Assembly: GCA_050943135.1 (NCBI GenBank)
Contig: JBMNOP010000002.1
Span: 211,919-275,918, forward strand
Direction: 5' to 3'
Length of the DNA: 64,000 nucleotides
Source: RUG695 sp050943135
GTDB taxonomy: Bacteria; Planctomycetota; Planctomycetia; Pirellulales; Thermoguttaceae
The translations under genes were made by a program, and so were the position numbers. Positions 45,228-56,288 of this stretch are shown here, piece by piece; positions within the stretch are counted from its first letter, which is position 1; every line of letters starts with the position of its first letter. Below the pieces are notes generated by a model that searched no databases, was not told the origin of the DNA, and worked only from the letters and a program-made list of their open reading frames with translations.

Positions 45228-47105
45228 TTATTTCACCACCACGATATCGTAAAGATCGACCTGGTCCACGGAAACCGTGACATAGCCGTCTTCCCACCGG
45301 AAAGGCAGCTCAGTGCCCGCGGGTTGCATGGTCACGGATTCCGGGGCTTTTTCGGTTTTCACGCGTACGGTCAGGGGGCCGATCGGTTGGATGTCGTTGA
45401 AGAACGGATCGGTCTGATGGGGGCCGGAGACGTTCACCAGATGGACACCGAGAAGCCCGTCCGACGAACGACGGAGCGAAACATCGACGTGATGCGAGCC
45501 TTCGACCGTTACCGCCGGCTCCGGCAGAAGAAGACGCATTGCCGCTTCGACCAGTTGCCGCGTCTCTTCGTTCGGCGAGGCAAGATACTCGGCCGAGAAA
45601 CACCGCGGGTATTTTACGACCAGTCCGCTTCCGAAAGTGCCGGAGACCAGAAGGGGATCAAAATCGCTGGTCTGCCACACAACATCTTGAAACGCCTGAC
45701 CGAAAAGGGCACAGAGTTTCTCCCCTGTCAGGAAAAGGTGCCCTCCCTGACAGACATAGTCGGCGACAAAGTCAACCAGGTCGGGGGGGAGAGTTTCCCA
45801 TTCGCAGAGAACCGCGGCGGGATACTCGGCAGCACACTTTTTGAAGGTCTCTCCGAGCGCAACATCGAGGGAATATTGGCTATCGAGGATCGCGTTGCAC
45901 AGTCCGCGCTGCCATGTCAGCACATTCGGGAAGAGTCCCGCCCCCGCCTGATTCACCCGGTCATAGTGCGAGGCGGTCGGTATGACAAAGATCGTTTGCG
46001 GGACGGCTACCGAACGGAAACAGAACGGTTTGCGCGCCCGGCAAAATTCGCCGATTTCACCCATCTGCGAAACATACGGAATATCGACGCTTCCGTCACG
46101 ATTCTGGAAATAGTAGGCTTGAAAGCCCCCCCCTTGTGAGAGGACACAAGCTGCCTCGCGCATGAGCTGGGCGGTCCCCTTCGGTTGCCAAGGAGCGTTC
46201 GGTTCTTTGCGCGCAAAACTCCACGCCATCAAATCCCACGGTTTCCCCTGCGACGAGATGAAACGCGGGGTCAGGCGTGCGGCGTTCACACTGTTTGCAG
46301 GCGTATAATCCCCCGAAATGTAGTCGATATCGGCGGAAACCGGTTCGGGCATATGGTCGGTGAAAGCCCAGTTGCTGGTGATTTCAAAATCCGGCGCCGC
46401 CGCATGGACTTCATCGACCCAATACCGAAGCCGATTTCGGAACACGTCGCGATTGAATTCCAACCATTCGGCCCAATTCGGTTCATCCTTCGATTTCGGC
46501 AAAACGTCGATCCCGGTCCGTTCCCGAAAAGCTTTCGCCGATGCCTCGCCGTAATCGGAAGCCGCCGACCAACAATCACCGTCGACCCAGACCCCGTCGA
46601 CGCCGTAATCGAGCGCCAGCTCCTTAAGCTGGGGAATCATCAGTTCATCAAGATACCCGCCAAACGCCGAGGTCGCTCTCTGGTTGAGCGACCCGTCGGC
46701 ATTGACGTACGCCCACTCGGGATGCAGGGCGATCGCCCGGTTGTCCCAAACACCGGAATAGTGCATGTAAAGCGAAACGCCCCGTGCGGCGGTTACCTTA
46801 CGCCAGACGCGCAGAGGGTCACCGGTGATATTCGAACAGGGATTCCCCACTTTGGTCGGATAACTCGAAATACCGGGATGGCCTTTGCAGTCGATTTGAA
46901 TAAAATCGGGCCTGACCGCGTCGAGGAGAGCGTTCACCATTTCGTCGGTCGTGTTCTGACCGACATGGTCGTCGATACTGCAGTGAAAATCGAGGTGGAT
47001 CCCGAAAAAGGCATCTTTTCGTTTCGGTCGCTGCGGGTCATCGGCACGGCAAATCGCGGCAAAGGCGAAAAAAACCAGAAGGAGAGAAAGAAAGTTGCGT
47101 CTCAT
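45228..47105 (-). CDS. Secreted glycosidase-like protein with TIM barrel and GATase-like region
   Basis: 625 aa from ATG 47105, preceded by AGGA. Signal peptide 1-22. The barrel part shows the motifs VRPDFIQIDCKGHPG, HYSGVWDNRAIALHPEWAYVN (acid/His strand), and DYGVDGVWVDGDCW, where Asp-Gly-Asp looks catalytic. Residues about 375-540 look like the beta-galactosidase trimerisation/GATase-like fold (FVADYVCQGGHLFLTGE). A beta-sandwich tail ends it. Resembles proteins named alpha-amylase-family or GH42-like; the family is not certain. Last gene of the operon. Confidence 0.65.
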   Translation of the reverse strand: MRRNFLSLLLVFFAFAAICRADDPQRPKRKDAFFGIHLDFHCSIDDHVGQNTTDEMVNALLDAVRPDFIQIDCKGHPGISSYPTKVGNPCSNITGDPLRVWRKVTAARGVSLYMHYSGVWDNRAIALHPEWAYVNADGSLNQRATSAFGGYLDELMIPQLKELALDYGVDGVWVDGDCWSAASDYGEASAKAFRERTGIDVLPKSKDEPNWAEWLEFNRDVFRNRLRYWVDEVHAAAPDFEITSNWAFTDHMPEPVSADIDYISGDYTPANSVNAARLTPRFISSQGKPWDLMAWSFARKEPNAPWQPKGTAQLMREAACVLSQGGGFQAYYFQNRDGSVDIPYVSQMGEIGEFCRARKPFCFRSVAVPQTIFVIPTASHYDRVNQAGAGLFPNVLTWQRGLCNAILDSQYSLDVALGETFKKCAAEYPAAVLCEWETLPPDLVDFVADYVCQGGHLFLTGEKLCALFGQAFQDVVWQTSDFDPLLVSGTFGSGLVVKYPRCFSAEYLASPNEETRQLVEAAMRLLLPEPAVTVEGSHHVDVSLRRSSDGLLGVHLVNVSGPHQTDPFFNDIQPIGPLTVRVKTEKAPESVTMQPAGTELPFRWEDGYVTVSVDQVDLYDIVVVK

Positions 47106-47212
47106 AAAAAATCCTGTTTGGGCAAAGCAAAGGCGCGCCATACAACGCGCCGATGAACATTTCGAATGGGAAAGGGCGCGGTCCGAAACCGCGCCCGCGG
47201 AACGAAAAATCG

Positions 47213-48397
47213 TTATTTTTCCGAAAGAAAAACGAATATCCCCTTTTTGTTACTGACCAGCACATCGGGGCGGCCATCGCCGTTGATATCACTCGTCCAG
47301 ACTTGAGTCCCGACCCCCGAATCGTCGTCGATGATATGTGGGATCACCTTAGCGTCTTCGCCGTCTTTGGCGTGACGGACTTCCCACCACATCAGAATGG
47401 CCGGATCGTTCGGATTGGCGTCGTTCTTCGAGCCGTGGGCCCACCATCGTTTCCCGGTGACGAAATCGGTAACACCGTCTCCGTTAAAGTCGGCGGTCGC
47501 CATGGCATGGAGTTGGCTGACTTTCGGGAAAAAATCGTCGGCGGGATTTTCGGGAATCAAGACGTTTTTCTCAAAAGAGATCTCACCGTTTTCGTCTCGC
47601 AATTGGCGGTACCACTCCAAGCCGTAGAAATGACAATGACGAGCCGTCACCACATCGTTGAGTCCGTCGCCGTCGATATCGAGCGCCAGAATATTCGATG
47701 CCGCCTCCGAAAACTTGAAGGGATGGAATCTCCAGGGGGTATCGCGATAATTCTCCGGCTGCTCCCACCAACCGTCCATCTCCAGCAGGTCGACGCGGCC
47801 GTCACCGTTGATGTCTCCATGCCCGACCCCGTGAAAAAAGCGAAAATATTTTTCGTTTTCTTCCGAAACCGGGATGAACTCCCAGGGTTGATCGGCCTTT
47901 TCCGGATCCCACTTGGCAAATCCGAAACGGCGGTTTTGATTGAATATCAGATCGGCGCGTCCATCGCCGTCGACATCGGCCCATTCTTGCGACTCGTTCC
48001 CGAGTTCGGCAACCGACTTATGTTTCTTCCATTCACCGTCGGGGGTCTTCGGATTTTCGTACCAGTACCCCTGATTCCCCGGGAAGGGACAGGCAATCAC
48101 ATCACACCAACCGTCGCCGTTGATGTCGTCGGCAAAATTCACAAAGGAGTCGGAATAGTTTTCGGGATCGAAGTTTTCGCCTTCGTAAATTTTGTGGGAA
48201 ACTTTAAAGTCAGGTCCTTCGTACCACGCGCCCCCGGCAACGATATCGACGATGCCGTCGTTGTTGAAGTCGGCGGCGGCAGCCCCTTCGGAATTGAAAT
48301 GATCACAAACGACAATCTTCCTGAATTTCGGTTCAAACCCGAACACCGCCGCCGTGGTTAGAAGGATGAGAGTCGTCAACATGGAAAGTTTTTTCAT
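47213..48397 (-). CDS. Secreted FG-GAP/VCBS beta-propeller protein
   Basis: 394 aa. Signal peptide 1-20 (AAVFGFE). At least six copies of a calcium-binding motif of type DxDGDGxxD, for example ADFNNDGIVDIVAGG, DINGDGWCDVIA, DVDGDGRADLIF and DINGDGRPDVLVS, spread every 50-60 residues, which builds an integrin-alpha-like propeller. Such proteins bind ligands or other extracellular proteins rather than cleave. Encoded between esterase and glycosidase-like genes of the operon with gaps of 32 and 107 bases. Confidence 0.9.
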   Translation of the reverse strand: MKKLSMLTTLILLTTAAVFGFEPKFRKIVVCDHFNSEGAAAADFNNDGIVDIVAGGAWYEGPDFKVSHKIYEGENFDPENYSDSFVNFADDINGDGWCDVIACPFPGNQGYWYENPKTPDGEWKKHKSVAELGNESQEWADVDGDGRADLIFNQNRRFGFAKWDPEKADQPWEFIPVSEENEKYFRFFHGVGHGDINGDGRVDLLEMDGWWEQPENYRDTPWRFHPFKFSEAASNILALDIDGDGLNDVVTARHCHFYGLEWYRQLRDENGEISFEKNVLIPENPADDFFPKVSQLHAMATADFNGDGVTDFVTGKRWWAHGSKNDANPNDPAILMWWEVRHAKDGEDAKVIPHIIDDDSGVGTQVWTSDINGDGRPDVLVSNKKGIFVFLSEK

Positions 48398-48429
48398 CGG
48401 TCTTCTGCTTTTCTCTTGTTTTAACTTTT

Positions 48430-49269
48430 CTAAAGGTTTTCAATCCAGTCAATCGCATCATGCTGCCATTTTTCCCAACTCGGGCCTTGGTAACCGTTCA
48501 GTCCGTGTCCGCCGTTTTCGAGTTCAAGATAGACACAAGGGCGGCCGAAATCCTCCATCCGCCGGACAAATCCCCGGCTGTTTTCGGGCGGAACCACCGT
48601 GTCGTCTTGGGCGTGCGCCAAAAAAACGGGAGGCGTTTCCGAACCGACCTGCTGTTCGGATGAAAAGAATGCGATATCTTCTTCGGTCGGATTTTCACCT
48701 AAAAGATTGTCGCGACTTCCCGCGTGGGTCAGTCCTTCCGCCATCGTGATCACCGGATAGATGAGGATCGCAAAGTCGGGGCGGCACGAGACGCGCATCA
48801 GGGGAGCGTCGGCCGTAGGATCGCCGTCGCAGAAATGGACCGCGGCACTCGATGCCAGGTGCCCGCCGGCCGAAAAACCGATGATTCCGACCTTTTCCGG
48901 ATCGACACCATACTCCTTCGCATGAGCGCGAACCCAACGAATCGCCTGTTGGGCGTCGGAAAGGGGAACATCTTTTCGCCCGGCCGGAAGACGATACTGC
49001 AGGACAAACCCGGCGATGCCGTTTTGATTGAGCCAATCGGCAATCCCAAACCCTTCCGGATCGATACACAGGCCCGAATAGCCGCCCCCCGGACAAATCA
49101 CCAGGGCAGGAGACAGGTTCGAAACGGGTTGTTCGGGAGTACGCACATAAAGGGGAACCGGCCGATCGACCGCACCACCATAGATGTCATCGATCGTCTC
49201 TTCCCCGGCCACAAGAGTCGCCGCGGCCATCAAGAGAAAGAGCGTGATGAAGGTGGAACGTACTTTCAT
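48430..49269 (-). CDS. Secreted alpha/beta-hydrolase esterase (BD-FAE/acetyl-esterase-like)
   Basis: 279 aa. Signal peptide 1-22. The oxyanion hole is ICPGGGYSG, the nucleophile is Ser in GFSAGGHLA, the Asp lies in HAQDDTVVP and the His in NGGHGLNG, a complete triad. Homologues remove acetyl or related acyl groups from polysaccharides. Its start overlaps the thioredoxin stop (ATGA), so the two are translationally coupled. The pairing of a periplasmic esterase with thioredoxin is odd but the overlap is clear. Confidence 0.88.
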   Translation of the reverse strand: MKVRSTFITLFLLMAAATLVAGEETIDDIYGGAVDRPVPLYVRTPEQPVSNLSPALVICPGGGYSGLCIDPEGFGIADWLNQNGIAGFVLQYRLPAGRKDVPLSDAQQAIRWVRAHAKEYGVDPEKVGIIGFSAGGHLASSAAVHFCDGDPTADAPLMRVSCRPDFAILIYPVITMAEGLTHAGSRDNLLGENPTEEDIAFFSSEQQVGSETPPVFLAHAQDDTVVPPENSRGFVRRMEDFGRPCVYLELENGGHGLNGYQGPSWEKWQHDAIDWIENL

Positions 49270-49586
49270 TGGTGCTCCCTGATCAGAGACGAAAGCTTCT
49301 CCTGTTTCGGATTTCCGGACAGGCGCGCGACCTCGTTTCCGTCTTTGAAAAGGAGAATCGTCGGAATTGACTCAACATTGAACCGCTGCGCGAGGTTCAT
49401 GTTGTCGTAAAGGTCGACCTTCAGTATCAGGGCCTCGTCGCCGAATTCGTCGGCAAGACGATCCATAACCGGGGCCAGAGCTCGGCACGGTCCACACGTC
49501 GGAGACCAAAAGTCGACCAAAACCGGCACGGTTGCGTTGAGAACCGTGCTGTCAAAGTCGGCCTCACTCAAATCCTTCGCTTTCAT
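49266..49586 (-). CDS. trxA: Thioredoxin
   Basis: 106 aa. The active-site CGPC is at Cys31-Cys34, but the usual preceding Trp is Thr (SPTCGPC instead of APWCGPC). The cis-Pro region (VESIPTILLF) is present. No signal peptide, so cytoplasmic disulfide reductant. Eighteen bases separate it from the cupin gene, and it overlaps the esterase start. It is the second gene of the operon. The missing Trp may change its redox potential. Confidence 0.93.
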   Translation of the reverse strand: MKAKDLSEADFDSTVLNATVPVLVDFWSPTCGPCRALAPVMDRLADEFGDEALILKVDLYDNMNLAQRFNVESIPTILLFKDGNEVARLSGNPKQEKLSSLIREHQ

Positions 49587-49604
49587 GAAAACCTCCGATA
49601 AAAA

Positions 49605-50903
49605 CTATTTCTTACAACAGCAACAGCACTGGTTCTCGGGTTTTTTGTAGTCGCCGATCTCAGGCGTCGACGGATGCGCGTCGGGGCCGAAGTAACGCAG
49701 ACCGACGAGCGGTTCGTTCCCAGTATTGACGATCTCGACTCCGTTCTTGGCGGCATCGGCGGTGATGAAGATTTCGTCGTCGGGCTCTTCGCCGAAACGA
49801 ATCATGTTCGGAGATTCGATGGCAAGTTTCCCCATCGTCCCGCGCCCCTGGGTGGTAATCCAGCAACTCGCGGCGGTATCGACCAGTTTGCAGCGGGCCC
49901 CCGGCATCACGGTCAGTTCTTTCGCCGAAAAGCGTTGTTTGTCGTCGATCTTTCCGTAGACGATCCACTTGTCGACATAACCGGCTTCAAAATTCGAAGC
50001 GCTTTTGTCGACGATCGGTTCCAAATAGTTATGATCCTTGAAATAGGGGTCAACGTTCTTTTCCCAATCGAGCTGCTCCACAATGAAATCGAGGTCCTTT
50101 TTTTTGTCGTCCGGCACATTCTTGACAAGCAGTTCCCACGAAATGGCGTCTTTGTCGGTCAGGGACTGGAACATACCGAACACGTCGCTCCCCCATTGCG
50201 GTTCGTAGGTGCAAACCGAACCGGGCGCGTGCAAAACACCGGCGGGAACAACCCAGCCGGTCCCCGGCTTGAGCCGATAAGCTTTCGAGAGATCAAGGAT
50301 ACCGTTGTCTCCCTTGTTCCAATCCTCGAGACATTTGCGCACCTGCGCTTTCGTCGTTCCCGGTTCGAGCCCCATAAAGGTATAATCGAAACGGTTTTCG
50401 GCGGCGTTCAGTTGCGGCGGATAGTAATAGGCTTCCGGTTTACCGTCTTGCCCCGTCAGATTAGCATCTTTGTCCATCTGGTGCATATGGTGCGGCAGAG
50501 GGCCGAGGTTATCGAAAAACTTCGAGAAGACGGGCCAGCGCTGATACCGGTTCCATATGGCCTCGCCGACAATACCTCCCTTCCCTTCTTCCACGGCATC
50601 GCGCAGCAAGAAGCGTTTTCCGTCAAAGCGGATATAACTGAGGCCTTCGTCATCGGCACGCCCGGCATTTTCAGCCTCGGTGGTACTCCCGAACCACCGT
50701 TCGTCGATTCCCCCCCGGTCAAGACCAAGCGCGTACCAGTCAGTCGGCGCGAGTTTGATCCGGCGTCCCGGCTTGCAGAAGACTCGAGGAACCCAGTTCG
50801 GGGTCAGGCGCAAAATACCTTCCCCCGCTTCCATCGCCGCGGCCAGAATCGAAGCAACATTATCGCGCGAAACCTTTTCAGATTGACAGCAACATCGAGA
50901 CAT
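49605..50903 (-). CDS. Cupin / phosphomannose-isomerase-like protein with Cys-cluster ends
   Basis: 432 aa from ATG 50903 (GGAGG eight bases upstream). The middle has the type I phosphomannose isomerase cupin layout: PHHMHQ, WVVPAGVLHAPG, and a second cupin half ending MPGARCKLVDTAASCWITTQG. Both ends are unusual: the N-terminus is MSRCCCQSEK and the C-terminus is QCCCCCKK, absent from normal isomerases. The ends could bind metal or form disulfides. It could isomerise a hexose or hexuronate. First gene of the five-gene operon; the promoter lies in the divergent region with rlmKL. Confidence 0.75.
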   Translation of the reverse strand: MSRCCCQSEKVSRDNVASILAAAMEAGEGILRLTPNWVPRVFCKPGRRIKLAPTDWYALGLDRGGIDERWFGSTTEAENAGRADDEGLSYIRFDGKRFLLRDAVEEGKGGIVGEAIWNRYQRWPVFSKFFDNLGPLPHHMHQMDKDANLTGQDGKPEAYYYPPQLNAAENRFDYTFMGLEPGTTKAQVRKCLEDWNKGDNGILDLSKAYRLKPGTGWVVPAGVLHAPGSVCTYEPQWGSDVFGMFQSLTDKDAISWELLVKNVPDDKKKDLDFIVEQLDWEKNVDPYFKDHNYLEPIVDKSASNFEAGYVDKWIVYGKIDDKQRFSAKELTVMPGARCKLVDTAASCWITTQGRGTMGKLAIESPNMIRFGEEPDDEIFITADAAKNGVEIVNTGNEPLVGLRYFGPDAHPSTPEIGDYKKPENQCCCCCKK

Positions 50904-50930
50904 TTCAAAATCCTCCAAAGCATTTTCCTT

Positions 50931-50958
50931 ATGAAGTTTCAAAGAGAGCAAACTTCAT
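50931..50958. promoter_or_regulatory. Inverted repeat in the leader of the cupin operon
   Basis: ATGAAGTTT (50931-50939) and AAACTTCAT (50950-50958) are a perfect 9-bp inverted repeat with a 10-base spacer, about 14 bases upstream of the ribosome site on the minus strand. A repressor site or a leader hairpin are both possible. Confidence 0.5.
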
Positions 50959-51063
50959 CCCATTATTCATTATTCGGGACAAAAAACAAGCTCTCGGCGC
51001 CCGATCCCGAAAATATTTCGCCCCGTCCCGCAAGCCAGGCGAGAGTCTTCCGAACCCAATCGC

Positions 51064-51091
51064 TTGACAGCCGGGCGAAATTTCCCATAAT
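51064..51091 (+). promoter_or_regulatory. Promoter of rlmKL
   Basis: Perfect TTGACA (51064-51069), 16 bases, CATAAT (51086-51091); leader of about 70 bases. Confidence 0.65.
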
Positions 51092-51167
51092 CTCTGTGAC
51101 GATTCGTTCCGGTGCCGACACCCTTTTCTCTGCCGGAAGATGAAAACAATCCGAGACTCCCAGACGT

Positions 51168-53431
<2,264 letters not shown>

Positions 53432-53459
<28 letters not shown>

Positions 53460-53749
53460 GAGACCCCGCAACCAAGGAAGAATATCTTCGCCGCCATGAC
53501 GAGATCTGGCCCGAAATGAAAGCATTGCTCAAAGAGGCCGGTTACCGTAACTACTCGATCTGGCTGTCGGGCGACGACCTGTTCGCCGTTTACGAAATGG
53601 ATGACCCGAAAAAGGGACGGGAAATTCTCGACCAAAGCGAAGTCAAGAAGAAGTGGGAAGATTCGATGCGCCACTTGATCGACCTCGGACCGAACGATAT
53701 TCCCGAACAGCTTGAACAGATGTTCTTCTTCAGCGGCACCGACGACTGA
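53432..53749 (+). CDS. rhaM: L-rhamnose mutarotase
   Basis: 105 aa. Interconverts alpha and beta L-rhamnose. Seen: RHDEIWPEMKALLKEAGYRNYSIWL (His and Trp of the active site) and the C-terminal QMFFF. Start ATG 53432 with GGAGG eight bases upstream, inside the end of rlmKL. No other rhamnose gene (rhaA, rhaB, rhaD) is in the window. Its presence beside glycosidase, esterase and lyase genes supports a rhamnose-containing polysaccharide as substrate of this region. Confidence 0.9.
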
Positions 53750-53845
53750 CCTTCGGACAGCGGCAGTCGGTTTCAACACCAGAGAGGGACGCGCCCTTAA
53801 CAAGGTGCGCGCCCCCCGTTGTGTCTCGCCGAACGATGGCGGGGA

Positions 53846-55825
53846 TTACTCGATCACCGTGGTCACCGTGAACGTACGGCCGCGCGTCAGCTCGAACGAC
53901 CAGGCGATGCGGGTCGGTTTGTTCGGTGTCTGCGGATCGTCCTTCCCGACGATCTGATCAACCAATTCGCCGACGACGGGCTCGCCCTCTTCATCAACCG
54001 CCGTCGCCGTCACCCGAATACCGGGCCCGACCGAACCGTCTTTTGCGGGACGCGGCGTAACGGTGTAGGAATTTGCGCTCTCTTTTTTCCAGTCCTCGAA
54101 CGTAATGAGCGGGAAATCGGCCTGCCGCGGCGCGTCGGGAGCAAACGTCACCGTATCGACAACGGTCACACGATTCCCTTCGCCCGCCGGTGCGCGCTTA
54201 TAGACGAATCGTCGGAGAACCCGCTGTGCGCCGGAATCGGGATAAGCACTCGAAAGATCGAGCGTATAGAGGACCCGGCTGTCGGTAAATTCGGCCTCGA
54301 TGACATCGGCCGCGGCCTTCTTTCCCGTGACTTGGAGTTTTCCGTTGATTCGGGGAACCGGATGCCCGAACGAATTGAGCAGTTCCCCCTCGTAACGCTG
54401 ACCGGAGAAAGTTCGGCGCGAGTAGGTCTCTCCCCCGGGGTCTACCGCCAGCCAAACCCCGCCGCGCAAAATCACGAACGTGCCGATATCGTTGTGATTA
54501 TGTTTCTCGCCGTTATTTCCCCCCTTAAAAACGGCGGCCATCTGTGCGTTTTCCCCTTTTGGCGGACGGCAGATCACGATTCCCGCTTCGGGAAACCAAC
54601 TCACCGGATCGACCAGGTAATCCGCCCGCGCCGCTCCCTCGGAAGGAACCAGGGCCGGAAGCTCACCCCCGGCATCGAGGTAGGAAAAGAGATACGCGGC
54701 CGCGACAATCGGCGAGTCCCCCGCCCTGTGCGGAAACCCGAAACGCTGCTCGATTTCGGTCAACCCCAAACCAAGCCGTCGACTTAGAAGGGCGATCAGG
54801 GCTCTGTCCGGTATGGCCGTGAGCGAACAATCGGCGAACGCGGGGTATCGTTCCGGTGCGACCTCCATTTTCAGGGCATATTCGGTAATCGCCCGTACTT
54901 TCGGGCAGGCGTAAAGGTTCACGACCTGCGAACCGCGCCACGCGATTTCGGCCGCCTCGGCAAAGTTGCCGAATCCGTAGTTCCAGTACGCGATCCCTTC
55001 GCTGCAATAACCCTGGCCGTCAAATCCCCTCAGAAAACGGGTCGACATAAAATGTTCGGCCGCGGCCAGGAACCAAGCGCGTTCTTCGGGCGAGTCGCAG
55101 ATCGAAAGTGCCGCCGCGGTCGATCCGCAGAAGCAGACGGCGTTCCAGTTATTGGTTGTCATAACCCACCACATCATCCTGTTGTTCGCTCCGTTGACTT
55201 CGGCACGGAGCGGTTCGAGGACACGCTGCATGACATTTTCGACGATCAGCTCCCGAAGTTCGGGAGAAAGAACCGGTTCCATCGCCCGGGCGATCATCGC
55301 GAGATTCCCGCCGAGATTCGTCGCCGAGAGGCCGGCGGCACGGGTTTTGCCGTCGTAAATCTCGGCCCCGCGATCGTGCGCCGGAAGAGCCCAGCTCGGA
55401 TAAGCGCATATCTTCCGAAGGATTTCTTCAAGCGCCGGAAGGAAACGGCCCTGATTTTCGGCCATTTCGGCCATTGCCAACGTAAGACACCGGTTCCTCC
55501 AAAGATTCCATTGGTTTTGGTAATTCGTACGGTTCCCGTTCTCGTAATACTCCTTGTAAAGCTCTTCCGGCAATTCGGGAATCGGCTCGTTCAGGAATTG
55601 TTCGGCCCGCCGAATCATCCCGGCATTCACTTCGAGTCGGGCGAACGTCTCCCACTTTTCGCGGTCGGTGATCGGCGGGATGAGCGCGACCGGTTCGGGC
55701 GGCAAGAGCGGAGCCAGTTCGGCGGCACGCGCCTCGACGGCCTTGCGGTCTTCCGGGGGGACCTCGGCGCAGAACACCGAAAGCGCGGGAAGAAGCAAGA
55801 GAAAACAGAGAAAGAATTTTTTCAT
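53846..55825 (-). CDS. Secreted heparinase II/III-like polysaccharide lyase
   Basis: 659 aa from ATG 55825 (GAGG six bases upstream). Signal peptide 1-19. The N-terminal alpha-toroid carries TNNWNAVCFCGSTAAA (Asn/Trp segment lining the groove) and FDGQGYCSEGIAYWNYG (Tyr region); the beta-sandwich part carries KHNHNDIGTFVI (His of the active site) and DPGGETYSRRTF. The fold cleaves uronic-acid polysaccharides by beta-elimination (heparin, alginate, ulvan types). The exact polymer is not determinable. Its own promoter is at 55957-55985. Confidence 0.88.
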   Translation of the reverse strand: MKKFFLCFLLLLPALSVFCAEVPPEDRKAVEARAAELAPLLPPEPVALIPPITDREKWETFARLEVNAGMIRRAEQFLNEPIPELPEELYKEYYENGNRTNYQNQWNLWRNRCLTLAMAEMAENQGRFLPALEEILRKICAYPSWALPAHDRGAEIYDGKTRAAGLSATNLGGNLAMIARAMEPVLSPELRELIVENVMQRVLEPLRAEVNGANNRMMWWVMTTNNWNAVCFCGSTAAALSICDSPEERAWFLAAAEHFMSTRFLRGFDGQGYCSEGIAYWNYGFGNFAEAAEIAWRGSQVVNLYACPKVRAITEYALKMEVAPERYPAFADCSLTAIPDRALIALLSRRLGLGLTEIEQRFGFPHRAGDSPIVAAAYLFSYLDAGGELPALVPSEGAARADYLVDPVSWFPEAGIVICRPPKGENAQMAAVFKGGNNGEKHNHNDIGTFVILRGGVWLAVDPGGETYSRRTFSGQRYEGELLNSFGHPVPRINGKLQVTGKKAAADVIEAEFTDSRVLYTLDLSSAYPDSGAQRVLRRFVYKRAPAGEGNRVTVVDTVTFAPDAPRQADFPLITFEDWKKESANSYTVTPRPAKDGSVGPGIRVTATAVDEEGEPVVGELVDQIVGKDDPQTPNKPTRIAWSFELTRGRTFTVTTVIE

Positions 55826-55956
55826 GACAACCCTCAAATTTCCGTTTTTTACGACGATGGTTGGTGGGGTTTCGTTCGTCGCGGTGCTTTGTCGAGAAGG
55901 TTCCGAATTCCGCCGGAAATAGCTTCCGGCCCGTTAACTGCCCCTCCCCAAAAAAC

Positions 55957-55985
55957 ATTCTAACCTGTTCCATACGGGAATTCAA
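55957..55985 (-). promoter_or_regulatory. Promoter of the heparinase-like gene
   Basis: On the minus strand TTGAAT (55980-55985), 17 bases, TAGAAT (55957-55962); about 120 bases of leader. The rest of 55826-56288 holds no gene I can support. Confidence 0.55.
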
Positions 55986-56288
55986 TCTTCCTGCCTCATG
56001 GTTTCCCTTTCAGGGGTTCCGGAACTTTCTCGCCCGTTCGCTTCGGTCGCCCGATAAGTTTACAACAACGGCCGGGAAATTCTCGGCACGGCTAAAGATG
56101 GAAAAGTGTTTTAGGGAACCGTAATTCGGGTCCAAGGAATTTTCACGATCCGGTAACTATATCCGGTTCCTCGTACGCACACTCCCTCCGATCACCGGCA
56201 GAGAGAGATAGGGCAGGCCGGAAGCGTCCGAAAGTGAAAGCCCGATCCGACGGCTCTCCGCCGACAGTTTGTTTTGAAAAAGATACGA

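Noticed and set aside
53750..53845. GCGCCCTT/AAGGTGCGC stem as a shared terminator of rhaM and the lyase gene
   Set aside because: The stem has a bulge and no T-run; plausible but not supported enough to list.
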